A DNA stretch of 64,000 nucleotides, taken from positions 2,734,501 to 2,798,500 of the forward strand of contig NZ_JAJONA010000001.1 in NCBI RefSeq assembly GCF_024699985.1, written 5' to 3'. A program made the position numbers and the translations under genes. Positions 8,266 through 16,838 of the stretch are shown here, one piece after another. Every line of letters begins with the position of its first letter. The first letter of the stretch is position 1. The notes beneath the pieces were generated by a model. It saw only the letters and a list, made by a program, of their open reading frames with translations. It made no database searches and was not told the origin of the DNA. Origin of the DNA: Phenylobacterium sp. J367 (GTDB lineage Bacteria; Pseudomonadota; Alphaproteobacteria; Caulobacterales; Caulobacteraceae).

Positions 8266-9256
8266 TCAGGGCTCCTCGGTGTCGATCGCCGCCTGCAGCG
8301 CGGCGGGGTAGCGATGGCCGGCCACCGTCTGCTCGTTGATCACAGCGTCGACCTTCTCCACCAGGCCGGGCGGCAGGACCACCTGCTCGCCGGCGGCGTT
8401 CTCGCGCATGTGGTCCGGGTTGGCGGTGCCGGGGATCGGCACGAGCGTGTCGTCCTTGGCGAGCAGCCAGGCGAGGCAGAGCTGGGCCGGCGTGCAGCCG
8501 GCCTCGCGGGCCAGGGCCTCGAACTGGGCGAGGAGGCCCAGGTTGTGCCGGAAGTTCTCGCCCTGGAAGCGGGGCATGGCCACCCGGAGATCGCCCTGAA
8601 CGAGGTTCGAGACGTCGCGGACGCCGCCGGCCAGGAAGCCGCGGGCGACCGGCGAGAAGGCCACGAAGGTCGTCCCCAGCTCGCGGCAGGCCTCCAGGAC
8701 AGCGATCTCGGGGTTGCGGGTCCAGGGCGAGTACTCGGTCTGGAGCGCGGTGACGGGGTGGACGGCGTGGGCCCGGCGCAGCGTGACGGCCGAGACTTCG
8801 GAGAGGCCGATCGTGCGGATCTTGCCCTCGGCGACGAGGTCGGCAAGCGCGCCGACGCTGTCCTCGATAGGCACGTTCCTGTCCAAGCGGTGGAGGTAGT
8901 AGAGATCGATCACGTCGGTCTGCAGGCGGCGCAGGCTCACTTCGCAGAGCGCCTTGATGGTCTCCGGCCGCCCGTCGATGCCGCGCTGCGTTCCGGTGGC
9001 GTCGGTGAGGCCGCACTTGGAGGCGAGCACGAACTCGCGCCGATGGGGCTTCAGGACCTCGCCGACCAGGGTCTCGTTGTGGCCCAGGCCATAGACCGCG
9101 GCGGTGTCGAAGAAAGTGTAACCCGCGTCCAACGCGCCCTTCAGCACCGCCTCGGCGGTCTCGCGCGGCGGGGGGCGTACCGTAGGCGTGCGACAGGCTC
9201 ATGCAGCCCAGGCCGATGGCGGAGACTTCGAACGGGCCCAGGCGGCGCTTGTGCAT
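8266..9256 (-). CDS. Aldo/keto reductase (frameshifted near start)
   Basis: NAD(P)H-dependent aldo/keto reductase of the YajO/Tas-like group with a TIM-barrel fold. The N-terminus from ATG 9256 reads RRLGPFEVSAIGLGCMSL. A six-G run (plus 9170-9175) breaks the frame; deleting one base joins TPPPRETAEAVLKGALDAGY, then FFDTAAVYG with the catalytic Asp and Tyr, ASKCGLT with the lysine, and YYLHRLDRNVPIED with the histidine. Corrected length is about 330 residues. Substrate unknown. Confidence 0.9.
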
Positions 9257-9393
9257 CGGGATTCTCCTGCGGATCGGAACGGCGAGAAACCCCGTCGCTG
9301 CAGGGTGGTCAAGGCATGTGACGCCCGTCACCCCGGACGGGACGGGCAGGGCGTAGCTCTCCGGACAGTGAAGCTCCCGAGGGGGGACGTCCG

Positions 9394-9891
9394 ATGCTCC
9401 GCCAGATGATCGCCGCGATCGCCGCCATGACCGTGCTGACCGCCGCGGGGGCGGCCGGCGCCAACAGCGATGTCCTCAAGTTCGGAGCCCGCGAGAGCGG
9501 CCTGCTGCAGATGGTCAACGAGTCGGTGAACGACAGCCATGCGCCGGGGACCCGGCTGTCCAGCGATCCGGACGGGATGTGGGACGCTGGCAACTATGCG
9601 GCCGCCAAGTACCGCACCTTGCGCGACGAGTTCGGCTGGTCGCCTTACCGGCTGGCCATCGGGCTGGTGGACCTGCCGGACGGCCAGCGTCACATCGTGC
9701 TGCTGGTGAAGGGCTTCGACGGCCTGGACTGGGGCGTGCTGGACTATGTGACCGACGAGATCGTGCCGCTCCGGGCGCGGCAGAAAGCCCGGTGGCGGGT
9801 GAGGTTCGCCGACTTCGAGCCGGCGGCCTCGCCGGCCGCGGCCTGGGTGATGACCGCGCGCACGACGCCGGCGCCGCTGCTGCTGCGCTAG
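9394..9891 (+). CDS. Transglutaminase-like protein without the catalytic cysteine
   Basis: A 165-residue secreted protein with a signal peptide (LRQMIAAIAAMTVLTAAGAA). The mature part follows the bacterial transglutaminase-like cysteine proteinase family: WVN-like helix, then YAAAKYRTLRDEFGW, a histidine in RHIVLLVKGF and an acidic LDYVTDEIVPL. Where the family has GDCEDYA, this protein reads WDAGNYA, so the catalytic Cys is Ala while His and Asp remain. It may be a binding pseudoenzyme. It overlaps the end of the convergent kinase gene by 4 bases. Confidence 0.7.
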   Translation: MLRQMIAAIAAMTVLTAAGAAGANSDVLKFGARESGLLQMVNESVNDSHAPGTRLSSDPDGMWDAGNYAAAKYRTLRDEFGWSPYRLAIGLVDLPDGQRHIVLLVKGFDGLDWGVLDYVTDEIVPLRARQKARWRVRFADFEPAASPAAAWVMTARTTPAPLLLR

Positions 9892-10853
9892 CCGCGGGAC
9901 TCCAGCGGGGCTTCGATCACGCAGAGCGCGCCTTCGGCCGGGAAGGTCAGATCGACCGAGCCGGCCAATTCGCGGACAAGACCCTGCCGGAGCAGGCGCG
10001 AGCCGAAGCCCTCGCGGTCCGGCGGCGTGACGGGCGGCCCGCCCTCCTCGCGCCAGACGACCCGCAGCCGCTCGCCCTCGACCGACCAGTCGACGTTCAC
10101 GCGGCCGGCGCCGACGGACCAAGCGCCATATTTGGCAGCGTTGGTCGCCAGTTCGTGGAAAGCCATGGCGAAGGCCAGGGCCTGGCCGGGGCTCAGGCGC
10201 ACGGACGGGCCGGAGACCGCCAGGCGGTCCCCCGGATGGAGCGGCGCCAGGACCTTGTGGACCATCTCGGCGAGGTCGGCCTTGTCCCAGCTCTGGCGGG
10301 TGAGCACGTCGTGGGCGCGGGACAGCGCCAGCAGCCGCCCCTCGAAGCTCTCCTGGAACTGGGCGATGCCCGTGGCGCGCCGGGCGGTCTGGCCGGCGAT
10401 CGACTGGACGGACGCCAGGGTGTTCTTGACCCGGTGGTTGAGCTCGTTGACCAGCAGGCGCTGGCGCTCCTCGGCGGCGCGGCGCTCGGTGATGTCGGTC
10501 AGGGAGACGGCGATGCCTTCGCCCGGCATGGGGGCGATCCGCAGCTCGACGGTGCGGCCGGGCCGGAGGCCGGAGGGCGCCTGGAAGGTGGAGACCTGGC
10601 CGTCGTCCATGGCGAGCCGGCAGTAGTGCTCGTAGGGCTGGCCGAGGCCCTGCGGGAAAAGATCCCAGAGATTTCGGCCGATGACGTCATTGCGGTCGAG
10701 GCCGAAGTAGGCCTCGGCGGCGCGGTTGAACATGGTGATCCGCCAGCCGCGGTCGACGGCGTAGAAGCCATCGCTCACCGCTTCCAGGACGGCTTCCAGG
10801 CGGGTGACCGCCGCACGCTCACTGTCGGACCTCAAATCCGCGTCGAATCCCAT
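9888..10853 (-). CDS. PAS-domain HWE-type sensor histidine kinase
   Basis: A soluble 321-residue kinase. A PAS domain spans about residues 15-125 (AVSDGFYAVDRGWRITMFN). The phosphoacceptor H140 lies in NELNHRVKNTLASVQSI, diagnostic of HWE/HisKA_2 kinases, and the ATP-binding N box is HELATNAAKYGA. It lies 78 bp downstream of an EcfG-like sigma factor in the same direction. HWE kinases often feed the PhyR-NepR-EcfG general stress response, which is the likely role here by context. Confidence 0.9.
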   Translation of the reverse strand: MGFDADLRSDSERAAVTRLEAVLEAVSDGFYAVDRGWRITMFNRAAEAYFGLDRNDVIGRNLWDLFPQGLGQPYEHYCRLAMDDGQVSTFQAPSGLRPGRTVELRIAPMPGEGIAVSLTDITERRAAEERQRLLVNELNHRVKNTLASVQSIAGQTARRATGIAQFQESFEGRLLALSRAHDVLTRQSWDKADLAEMVHKVLAPLHPGDRLAVSGPSVRLSPGQALAFAMAFHELATNAAKYGAWSVGAGRVNVDWSVEGERLRVVWREEGGPPVTPPDREGFGSRLLRQGLVRELAGSVDLTFPAEGALCVIEAPLESRG

Positions 10854-10931
10854 AGGCCGAGCGTCCCCCGGCGCACCCTCGACCGGCGGGCCCGCCAGCG
10901 CAAGGGCGCCGGCGCAGTCCGTCGGGCTCGA

Positions 10932-11522
10932 TCAGGCCGCGCTGCGTCCGCGGCGCAGACGGTCGAAGTCGTCGACGATGGCGGCGAGCGGGGCGGGGGC
11001 GCTCGGCTGGGGCGCGGTCCGCCCCTCGAAGAGGATGGCGGTGAGTTCGTCGCGGGCCCGGCGGACGCGGCTCTTGACGGTGCCGACGGGGCAGCCGGCG
11101 ATGTTGGCGACCTCCTCATAGGAGAGGCCGCCGGCGCCGACGAGGATCAGGGCCTCGCGCTGAAAGTCGGGCAGCATGGCGAGTGCGCGGCGGACGTCCT
11201 CGAGCTCGCAGGTCATGGCCGGGTCGTCGGGGGCGACGAGGGTGCGTTCCATCGCCTCGGCGTCATATTCTCCGCGCCAGCGCAGGCGCCGCTGGCCGGA
11301 ATAGAAGCGGTTGCGCAGGATGGTGGAGAGCCAGGCGCGCAGATTGGTGCCGGGCTGGAACTGGTGGCGGCAGGTCAGCGCCTTGACGAGCGTCTCCTGG
11401 GCCAGGTCCTCCGCCTGGTCGGCGTCATGGCAGAGGGTGCGGGCGAAGGCGCGCAGGAACGGCGTCGTCTCAAGGAGCGCCGCCTCGAAGTCGTCACGGA
11501 CTCTGTGCGTATTCTGGCTCAT
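10932..11522 (-). CDS. ECF sigma factor, EcfG-like
   Basis: A 196-residue ECF sigma factor. Region 2 has DQAEDLAQETLVKAL and NLRAWLSTILRNRFYS; region 4 has LPDFQREALILVGAGGLSYE and GCPVGTVKSRVRRARDEL. These are characteristic of the general-stress EcfG group. An EcfG-type promoter sits just upstream (11547-11571), so it probably activates itself. No NepR-sized gene was found between it and the kinase, so this may be a secondary EcfG paralogue. Confidence 0.85.
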   Translation of the reverse strand: MSQNTHRVRDDFEAALLETTPFLRAFARTLCHDADQAEDLAQETLVKALTCRHQFQPGTNLRAWLSTILRNRFYSGQRRLRWRGEYDAEAMERTLVAPDDPAMTCELEDVRRALAMLPDFQREALILVGAGGLSYEEVANIAGCPVGTVKSRVRRARDELTAILFEGRTAPQPSAPAPLAAIVDDFDRLRRGRSAA

Positions 11523-11546
11523 CTGGCCCCCCCTTTCGCGAAAGGG

Positions 11547-11571
11547 AACGCGAACGGCAGAGCTTGGTTCC
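11547..11571 (-). promoter_or_regulatory. EcfG-type promoter of the sigma gene
   Basis: On the minus strand GGAAC (11571-11567) and CGTT (11550-11547) are separated by exactly 16 bases, matching the alphaproteobacterial EcfG consensus GGAAC-N16/17-CGTT. The minus-10 element ends 25 bases before the sigma-factor ATG. Autoregulation is inferred. Confidence 0.7.
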
Positions 11572-11582
11572 CGAAGTTCGAT

Positions 11583-11597
11583 GTTCGCAGTTTGTTC
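11583..11597 (+). promoter_or_regulatory. LexA (SOS) box
   Basis: GTTCGCAGTTTGTTC matches the alphaproteobacterial LexA operator GTTC-N7-GTTC. It is followed at once by TTGACG (11598-11603), a possible minus-35 element. The surrounding 75 bp resembles the region at 23631-23710. The likely target is the plus-strand gene at 11832, more than 200 bp downstream, or an unannotated transcript. Confidence 0.65.
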
Positions 11598-11831
11598 TTG
11601 ACGGCGGCGCGCGTTTCTGCGAGAAACATTTCAGCGTTGAGCAGTGCGCCCGGGTTGGCGCCTCGCCGCTGTCGCCCCTTATGCTTCTGTCGGAGCGCTT
11701 CCCAAGGATGAGCGCGTTCTTTCGCGGTGCACGCGGAGGGCTGGGTGGGTTTGCGAACCCAGTTCGGCGAGAAACTCCCGACGGGTCGTCGCGAACAGGG
11801 TAGGGGGAAGGGGAACCGAGGGAACTGGACC

Positions 11832-12213
11832 ATGTCCGCCTACACCATCGTCACGACCAGTGCGACGCAAGGGGAGCGACCAAGCCGAGGTCAACACCCT
11901 CTCCGACGAATTCGAGAACGAGAGCGAGGCCCTGGGCTATTCGCGGCGGATGGCCGAGGAGATGCTCGGCCTGGCGGATCAGCTTTCCCTCGACTTCGAC
12001 TACAGCCACGTGGCGCTCTACGAGGGCGAGCTCTTCGACGAGGACCTTGATCCGCTGCACGAGGCTTTCGTCGGGATGTGGCTGCTGGACGACGCCGGCG
12101 CGGCGTTCACGCGTGCGCAGGAGTTCCGCGAGAACGCGACCGTGGAGCCGGCCCCTGCAGCCGGCGAGCCGATTCCTGGCTCCGTCGCCGACATCACGGA
12201 TGGCGACCGCTAG
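11832..12213 (+). CDS. Hypothetical acidic protein (frameshifted)
   Basis: Starts MSAYTIVTTSATQG at 11832. Deleting one G from the GGGG run at 11871-11874 joins it to SDQAEVNTLSDEFENESEAL and a 126-residue acidic, helical protein that ends TDGDR. The stretch DFDYSHVALYEGELFDEDL is striking but I do not recognise a family. It lies downstream of a LexA box; the 309-bp gap before it otherwise holds only the EcfG promoter of the opposite gene. Confidence 0.55.
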
Positions 12214-12450
12214 ACGGCTGTTCGGCAGGGCGGGCCTTGAGCGTCCCCGCCTGAAGCCCTGTTCGTCCGCAGCCTCGGCTCGGTGGCTGCTCTCACCGCG
12301 CCAAGCGCGTCCCGCGGCCAGGGTCACGAGGGTCTCTGTCCCCGGCTGCGCGCGGCGGTGGAGGCACGAAGGCGCCTTTTCCAGGAACCCGCAGCCGGGT
12401 TCCGCGTTTCGCGCCTCACGGGACTTAGCATTTGAGAGGCTCGGGGGGCT

Positions 12451-12864
12451 TTGCCGCATATCCTATTGGTCGAGGACCTGACGTCGGAACGGGAGATGAT
12501 CTCGGCGGCGCTCGAACAGCGCGGCGCGCAGGTCACAGCGGTGGCCGACGACGAGCAAGCCTACACCGCCCTGCGTGAAGCGGCCTCACGGACCTTCGAC
12601 GCGCTGGTCACCGACATCAACCTCGGCCACGGCACCACCGGCTTCGACGTCGCGCGGGCCGCCCGGGCGATCCAGCCGGGCCTGGCCGTGATCTACATGA
12701 CCGCCTTCGAGATGGAGACGGCGGCGCACGCCGTCGAGGACAGCCTGACGCTTCGCAAGCCGCTCAAGGTCAGCGATCTTGCCGAGCACATCCTCGGCCA
12801 CCTCGATGCCGAAACCCTGGCCAGGGGCTGGGACGGCGGGTCGCAGCAGGCGTCCGCCGGCTAG
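12451..12864 (+). CDS. Single-domain response regulator
   Basis: A 137-residue CheY-like receiver starting at TTG 12451. The acidic pocket ED is at residues 8-9, the phosphoacceptor D55 in ALVTDINLG, a Thr in IYMTAFE, and Lys in LRKPLK. There is no output domain, so it should act by protein contact, perhaps downstream of an HWE kinase such as the one at 9888. An upstream SD-like GAGAGG precedes the TTG. Confidence 0.85.
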   Translation: MPHILLVEDLTSEREMISAALEQRGAQVTAVADDEQAYTALREAASRTFDALVTDINLGHGTTGFDVARAARAIQPGLAVIYMTAFEMETAAHAVEDSLTLRKPLKVSDLAEHILGHLDAETLARGWDGGSQQASAG

Positions 12865-12975
12865 GCCAGACGGCCAAGTGTCGGGAATCCGACAATAAAC
12901 TCCGCCCACGGATAAGCTCCGCGTTAATGCCTTTGCGTTACGCAAACCCCTCGTGTTGGGGGGAAGTACGTAACC

Positions 12976-13086
12976 GTGTCGACTGTTCTTCTGGTGGCCG
13001 GAATCGGCCTGCCCATCGTCCTGACCATGATCGCCCTGGGCTTCATCCTCGCGCGTCCGAAGGCCCCGCCGCCTCCTGAGGAGTGA
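12976..13086 (+). CDS. Small single-pass membrane protein
   Basis: A 36-residue peptide from GTG 12976 with one transmembrane helix (VLLVAGIGLPIVLTMIALGF) and a short basic and proline-rich end ARPKAPPPPEE. Too short for most gene finders. Positive-inside rule puts the C-terminus in the cytoplasm. Function unknown. Confidence 0.4.
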   Translation: MSTVLLVAGIGLPIVLTMIALGFILARPKAPPPPEE

Positions 13087-13105
13087 CGCCGCCGGACGCA
13101 AGGCT

Positions 13106-13303
13106 TCACGTCGCGTCGCGAAGACGGCGGCGGCTTTCCTCGAATAGATAGCGCGCGGTCGCTGCAAGATCCTCCGGCAGGGGCGCGGAACCGCCACAGG
13201 CGGGGCAGACGAGCGCGGACTGATCCTCAAGGGTCGAGAGGGCCGCCTCGATGGGCGAGCCGCAGGCGCGACAGCAGACCTCGACCAACCACTCGGACAC
13301 CAT
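13106..13303 (-). CDS. Small zinc-ribbon protein
   Basis: A 65-residue protein with two CxxC knuckles (VCCRACGSP and VCPACGGS) set about 25 residues apart, the pattern of a zinc ribbon. The C-terminal helix is basic (FEESRRRLRD). ATG at 13303 is the only sensible start. Possibly nucleic-acid or protein binding; no family name is recognised. Confidence 0.6.
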   Translation of the reverse strand: MVSEWLVEVCCRACGSPIEAALSTLEDQSALVCPACGGSAPLPEDLAATARYLFEESRRRLRDAT

Positions 13304-13409
13304 CCGCCCCCTCAACCTTGTCGTGTTCAGGCGCAACCTGGCCGAGTGCCGATGAAGAAGCGGTGAAGGGACCGGCGAAAGGCACGGGGAATGGCGGCGG
13401 CGGCGAAGG

Positions 13410-13440
13410 AAAAAAGCCCCGGCCAGGGGCCGGGGGCTCT
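13410..13440 (-). terminator. Rho-independent terminator
   Basis: On the minus strand a GC-rich stem AGCCCCCGGCC/GGCCGGGGCT with loop CCT is followed by six T. It would end transcripts arriving from the minus-strand genes at 13612-13992. Confidence 0.75.
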
Positions 13441-13611
13441 CACTAAGACCTGTGCGGGCAGACTGTCGGGGGGCTCGTCTAACGCCGCGGCGACCAGGTA
13501 AGCAGCACTCGATGGCGACCGAATGCACCCGATCAACGGCGAAGGCTGGGTCGAGGTTCCGACGTTTCGAAAATCATCAGGCGTGCAGGGTCCGCCGGCG
13601 GCCGGACCGGC

Positions 13612-13788
13612 TCAGGCGTCCGGGGAATCGGCCGGCTCGTCCCGCGTGAGGCCAGCGGCGCGGAGCTGGGAGCGGTGCTCGGACATCCGCTGCTTCACGG
13701 CGTCGAGCTGACGGCGCAGATCGACCAGCGCCGCCTCGCCGTCGTCAGCCGACGGCGGAATCTGGGTGTTGGAAAGGGCGCCGGACAT
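13612..13788 (-). CDS. Small hypothetical protein
   Basis: A 58-residue hydrophilic protein (start MSGALSNTQI) with a helical, likely coiled-coil centre LVDLRRQLDAVKQRMSEHRS. An upstream in-frame ATG at 13800 would add four residues. No known family. Confidence 0.4.
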   Translation of the reverse strand: MSGALSNTQIPPSADDGEAALVDLRRQLDAVKQRMSEHRSQLRAAGLTRDEPADSPDA

Positions 13789-13836
13789 CAAGACACACAA
13801 CGGCGAGGAACGGCCTCAGGTTTCCGACAGGCGTGA

Positions 13837-13992
13837 TCAATTCCGCCGTTCGTCAGCGGCCGCACGCTCGGCAGCGCGGCGCAGCTCCGCGGCGCGGGCC
13901 AGCAGGGCTTCCTTGTCTTTCCGATAGCTAACGAGGCGAGCCATGCGCTCGACCTCCTCGGCCTCGGCCTGAAGTTCCTGGGCAGTTTTCAT
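13837..13992 (-). CDS. Small helical hypothetical protein
   Basis: A 51-residue highly charged helical protein: start MKTAQELQAEAEEVERMARL, end AERAAADERRN. It faces away from the gene at 14127, whose product has a similar spacing of A-x-E-x-x-x-M-A residues. Function unknown. The ATG lies in an AT-richer promoter-like stretch shared by both genes. Confidence 0.4.
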   Translation of the reverse strand: MKTAQELQAEAEEVERMARLVSYRKDKEALLARAAELRRAAERAAADERRN

Positions 13993-14126
13993 TGATCACT
14001 TTGGGTTTCGCCGCTCTGTCAAAGGCGGCCCGGGGCGCGGCGGTTCCGCCCGGCGGCGGTCCCTGAGCAAACAAGCCGCGACCGTGGCCGCGGCGCCGCT
14101 TGATCGCGAGGACCGCCTTCGGAAAT

Positions 14127-14342
14127 ATGAGGTTCGTGAAGAAGGCGTCCGAATACCGGCAACACGCCCAGGAATGCCGCAACCTGGCCGCGGCCATGGA
14201 CGTGCCCGAGCAGCGCGAGCAACTGCTGGAAATGGCCCAACACTGGGAGACGCTGGCGGCCGACCGCGCGGCGCTTGTGGCGAAGCACCCAGAGCTGGCT
14301 CTCAAGGGCGAGCGCGAGGAAGAGGCTCGCCACCGCCGTTGA
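14127..14342 (+). CDS. Small helical hypothetical protein
   Basis: A 71-residue protein with the pattern ASEYRQHAQECRNLAAAMDV, then REQLLEMAQHWETLAADRAA. This matches a common family of small uncharacterised alphaproteobacterial proteins. The ATG at 14127 is chosen over the upstream TTG because the conserved pattern starts there. It sits just before the terminase genes. Confidence 0.55.
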   Translation: MRFVKKASEYRQHAQECRNLAAAMDVPEQREQLLEMAQHWETLAADRAALVAKHPELALKGEREEEARHRR

Positions 14343-14417
14343 ACGGGCGGCCCTCGCCGCCCTGATACCCCCAAACCCCAGGAGGACCGACGCCGGAAAC
14401 GGCGGCGGCGATGACGC

Positions 14418-15230
14418 ATGGCGCGAAGGAAGAGGAAGCCGTCGTTGCAACGGCCGCGGGTGGGCGGCGCCGTGATCTACGCCCGCTACTCACCCGACCT
14501 CGGGGCGGAGATCTGCCGGCGGATCGCGGCGGGCGAGGTCTGGGCGCATATGGCGCGCCGCGGGCGGATGCCCAACCCGGGCGCAATCTACGAATGGCGC
14601 AAGCGGTATCCCGCCTTCGCCGAAGCCTTGGCCCAGGCCCGCGAGATCGCCGCAGACGGCGGCCGCGACCTGCCCACCAATCTCGAAACCCTAGGAGAGG
14701 ACCTGATGAAGGACGACCTGATGACGCCGGCTCCGCGCCGGCTGCGGAACAAGTCGCGCCGCGCCGACGGCGGCGTCGAGTACGTGCGCTACACGGAGGC
14801 GGCGGTGCGCCGGATCTGCGACGGGCTGGCCGCGGGCAAGACCTGGAAGTCGTTGTCCAGCCTGCCAAAGATGCCGTCGCACAGCACGTTCTTCGACTGG
14901 CGGCGGAAGCACCCGGAGTTCGATCATGCGGTCAGGGTCGCCCGGGCGATCGCGGCCGAGGACCGGTTCGAGGAGGCATACGAGACGTCGGTGGGCTCCA
15001 CCATGGAGACGCTGGCCAAGGACAAGGCGCACGTCGATCTCTGCATGAAGCAGGCGGCGGCCCTGGACCCGTCGCAGTTCAGCGAACGGGGGCGGGGGGC
15101 GGCCGGGCGGCCGGGCGAGGGCGGCGGCCACGTCCAGACCTTCGTCATCCGCCACTTCGAGAAGGTCATCGAGGAAGACGGCACAAGCCGGCTGCTGGCC
15201 TTCGATCGCGTGCAGCAGGTCGAGCGATGA
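14418..15230 (+). CDS. Phage terminase small subunit-like protein
   Basis: A 270-residue protein with two tandem DNA-binding units of the terminase small subunit type: ICRRIAAGEVWAHMARRGRM (about 32-51) with IYEWRKRYPAFAEALAQARE, and ICDGLAAGKTWKSLSSLPKM (about 135-154) with FFDWRRKHPEFDHAVRVARA. The second is followed by the typical EETV-like region. Its stop overlaps the large-subunit start (ATGA). It should recognise pac/cos DNA for packaging. The duplication is unusual. Confidence 0.8.
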   Translation: MARRKRKPSLQRPRVGGAVIYARYSPDLGAEICRRIAAGEVWAHMARRGRMPNPGAIYEWRKRYPAFAEALAQAREIAADGGRDLPTNLETLGEDLMKDDLMTPAPRRLRNKSRRADGGVEYVRYTEAAVRRICDGLAAGKTWKSLSSLPKMPSHSTFFDWRRKHPEFDHAVRVARAIAAEDRFEEAYETSVGSTMETLAKDKAHVDLCMKQAAALDPSQFSERGRGAAGRPGEGGGHVQTFVIRHFEKVIEEDGTSRLLAFDRVQQVER

Positions 15231-16635
15231 GCGCTGCGGAGACGACCAAGCGGCCGCGCACGCCGCGCGCCAAGGCGCCGGTCTGCCCGGCGGCCGAGGG
15301 GCCGGTGACGCCGATCGGGCGCCACTGGACGCCCAAGCCCCACCAGGAGGAGCTGTTCTTCGCGCTGCGCGGCGGCTGCAAGCGGGCGGACGTGGCCGCG
15401 CACCGGCGCTGGGGAAAGGACGAGGTGGCGCTGGCCTGGGCGGCGGAGGCGGCGATCCGGACCCAGGGCACCTACTGGCACCTGCTGCCCGAGGCCGCCC
15501 AGGCCAAGAAGGCGATCTGGGACGCCATCAACCCGCACACCGGCAAGCGCAGGATCGACGAGGCCTTCCCCCGCGAGGTGCGCCACAAGCGCTGGGAGGC
15601 CGACATGAAGGTCGAGCTGAAGAACGGCTCGACCTGGCAGGTGGCAGGCTCGGACAACTACAACTCCCTCGTCGGTTCGCCGCCGGTGGGGGTGGTGTTC
15701 TCGGAGTGGTCGCTGGCGAAACCGGAGGCCTGGGGCTACCTCCGGCCGATCCTGGCAGAGAACGGCGGCTGGGCGCTCTTCCTCTGGACGCCGCGCGGGC
15801 TGAACCACGCGACGCGGGCCTTCGAGAGCGCAAGCTGCGGCCGCAGGAGTGGCTGACCATCCAGGCCTCGGCGCGGGACACGGGCGTCTTCACGGCCGAG
15901 CAGCTCGAGCGGGAGCGGCGCGAGATGATCGCCGAGCTGGGCTCGGTGGAGGAGGGCGAGGCCCGGTTCGCCTCGGAGTACCTGGTGGACTTCAGCGCGG
16001 CGGTCCCGGGCAGCTACTACGGCTCGGCGCTGCGCGAGGCCGATGCGCAGGGGCGGATCGGACGCGTGCCCTACGACCCGGCGCTGAAGGTCGACACGGC
16101 CTGGGACCTGGGCATCCACGACTACACGGCGATCTGGTTCTTCCAGCAGGTCGGCCGGGAGGTGCGGGCCATCGACTACTACGAGACCTCGGGGGAGGGG
16201 TTCGACGCCATCGCCCGCGAGGCGCTGAAGTCCAAGCCCTACGTCTATGGAACCCACCACCTGCCGCACGACGTGATGGTGCGCGAGATGGGGAATGCGG
16301 GCCGCAGCCGCTACGAGACGCTGCAGAACCTCGGCGTCTGGCCGATCACCGTGGGCGTGGCCATGGACCGGGAGGAGCGGATCAACGCGGCGCGGACGAT
16401 GATCCCGATCACCTGGTTCGACGCGGAGAAATGCGCCGTCGGGCTGGACCGGCTGCGCGCCTACAAGAAGCGCTGGAGCCGGGCGACGCGGACCTACACC
16501 GGGCCGCTGCACGACGACGCCAGCCATGGGGCCGACGCGTTCGGCGAGTTCGCGGCCAACCGGCTGGGCCCGGCGCGGCCGAAGGAGCGCACGCACTACC
16601 GTCGGGAGCCGGGGCCGCTGAGCTGGATGGGGTGA
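15227..16635 (+). CDS. Phage terminase large subunit (frameshifted)
   Basis: The packaging ATPase/nuclease. The N-terminal half has the ATPase signature AHRRWGKDEVALAW (Walker A-like) and VVFSEWSLAKPEAW (Walker B-like). The frame breaks after NHATRAFESA near 15825-15840, where one base seems missing. The C-terminal nuclease half continues as LRPQEWLTIQASARDTG, with the catalytic aspartate region DTAWDLGIHDYTAIW and the final HDDASHGADAFGEFA. Corrected length is about 470 residues. Confidence 0.85.
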
Positions 16636-16650
16636 AGCCCAGAATAGGAG

Positions 16651-16740
16651 TGGGAACCACGGAATACACGGACCACAGGGAGGAGAGCAAACCATGAAGG
16701 GCGGGAAGAGCGCGGACTTCCGTGTGGTCGGTGGTTCTCT
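16651..16740. repeat. Inverted-repeat intergenic element with CCACGGAATACACGG
   Basis: The gap after the terminase has GGAACCACGGAATACACGG (from 16653) and, 65 bases on, an imperfect inverted copy ending GGTGGTTC (to about 16737). Sequences of the ACCACGGAATACACGGA kind occur as dispersed intergenic repeats in several bacteria. No second locus was seen in this window. The rest of the gap to 16838 holds no supported gene. Confidence 0.35.
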
Positions 16741-16838
16741 TTTGCCGCTTCGCCGCCCCTGGCGGCGGTTGACGCCTCTTCGGAAAGCGGACCTGCTGGT
16801 GGCGTCGCCGGACGGGGCGGCGGACCCACGGCGCGCGC

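Noticed and set aside
9579..11711. 710-residue plus-strand open frame across the kinase and sigma genes
   Set aside because: It spans two well-recognised minus-strand genes and their gap, with no protein-like pattern; a GC artefact.
11811..11831. GGAAC next to the 11832 gene as an EcfG promoter
   Set aside because: No CGTT at 16-17 bases; the motif lies too near the start codon.
15820..15845. Programmed frameshift in the large terminase
   Set aside because: No slippery heptamer or following structure is visible, and similar breaks affect unrelated genes across the window.
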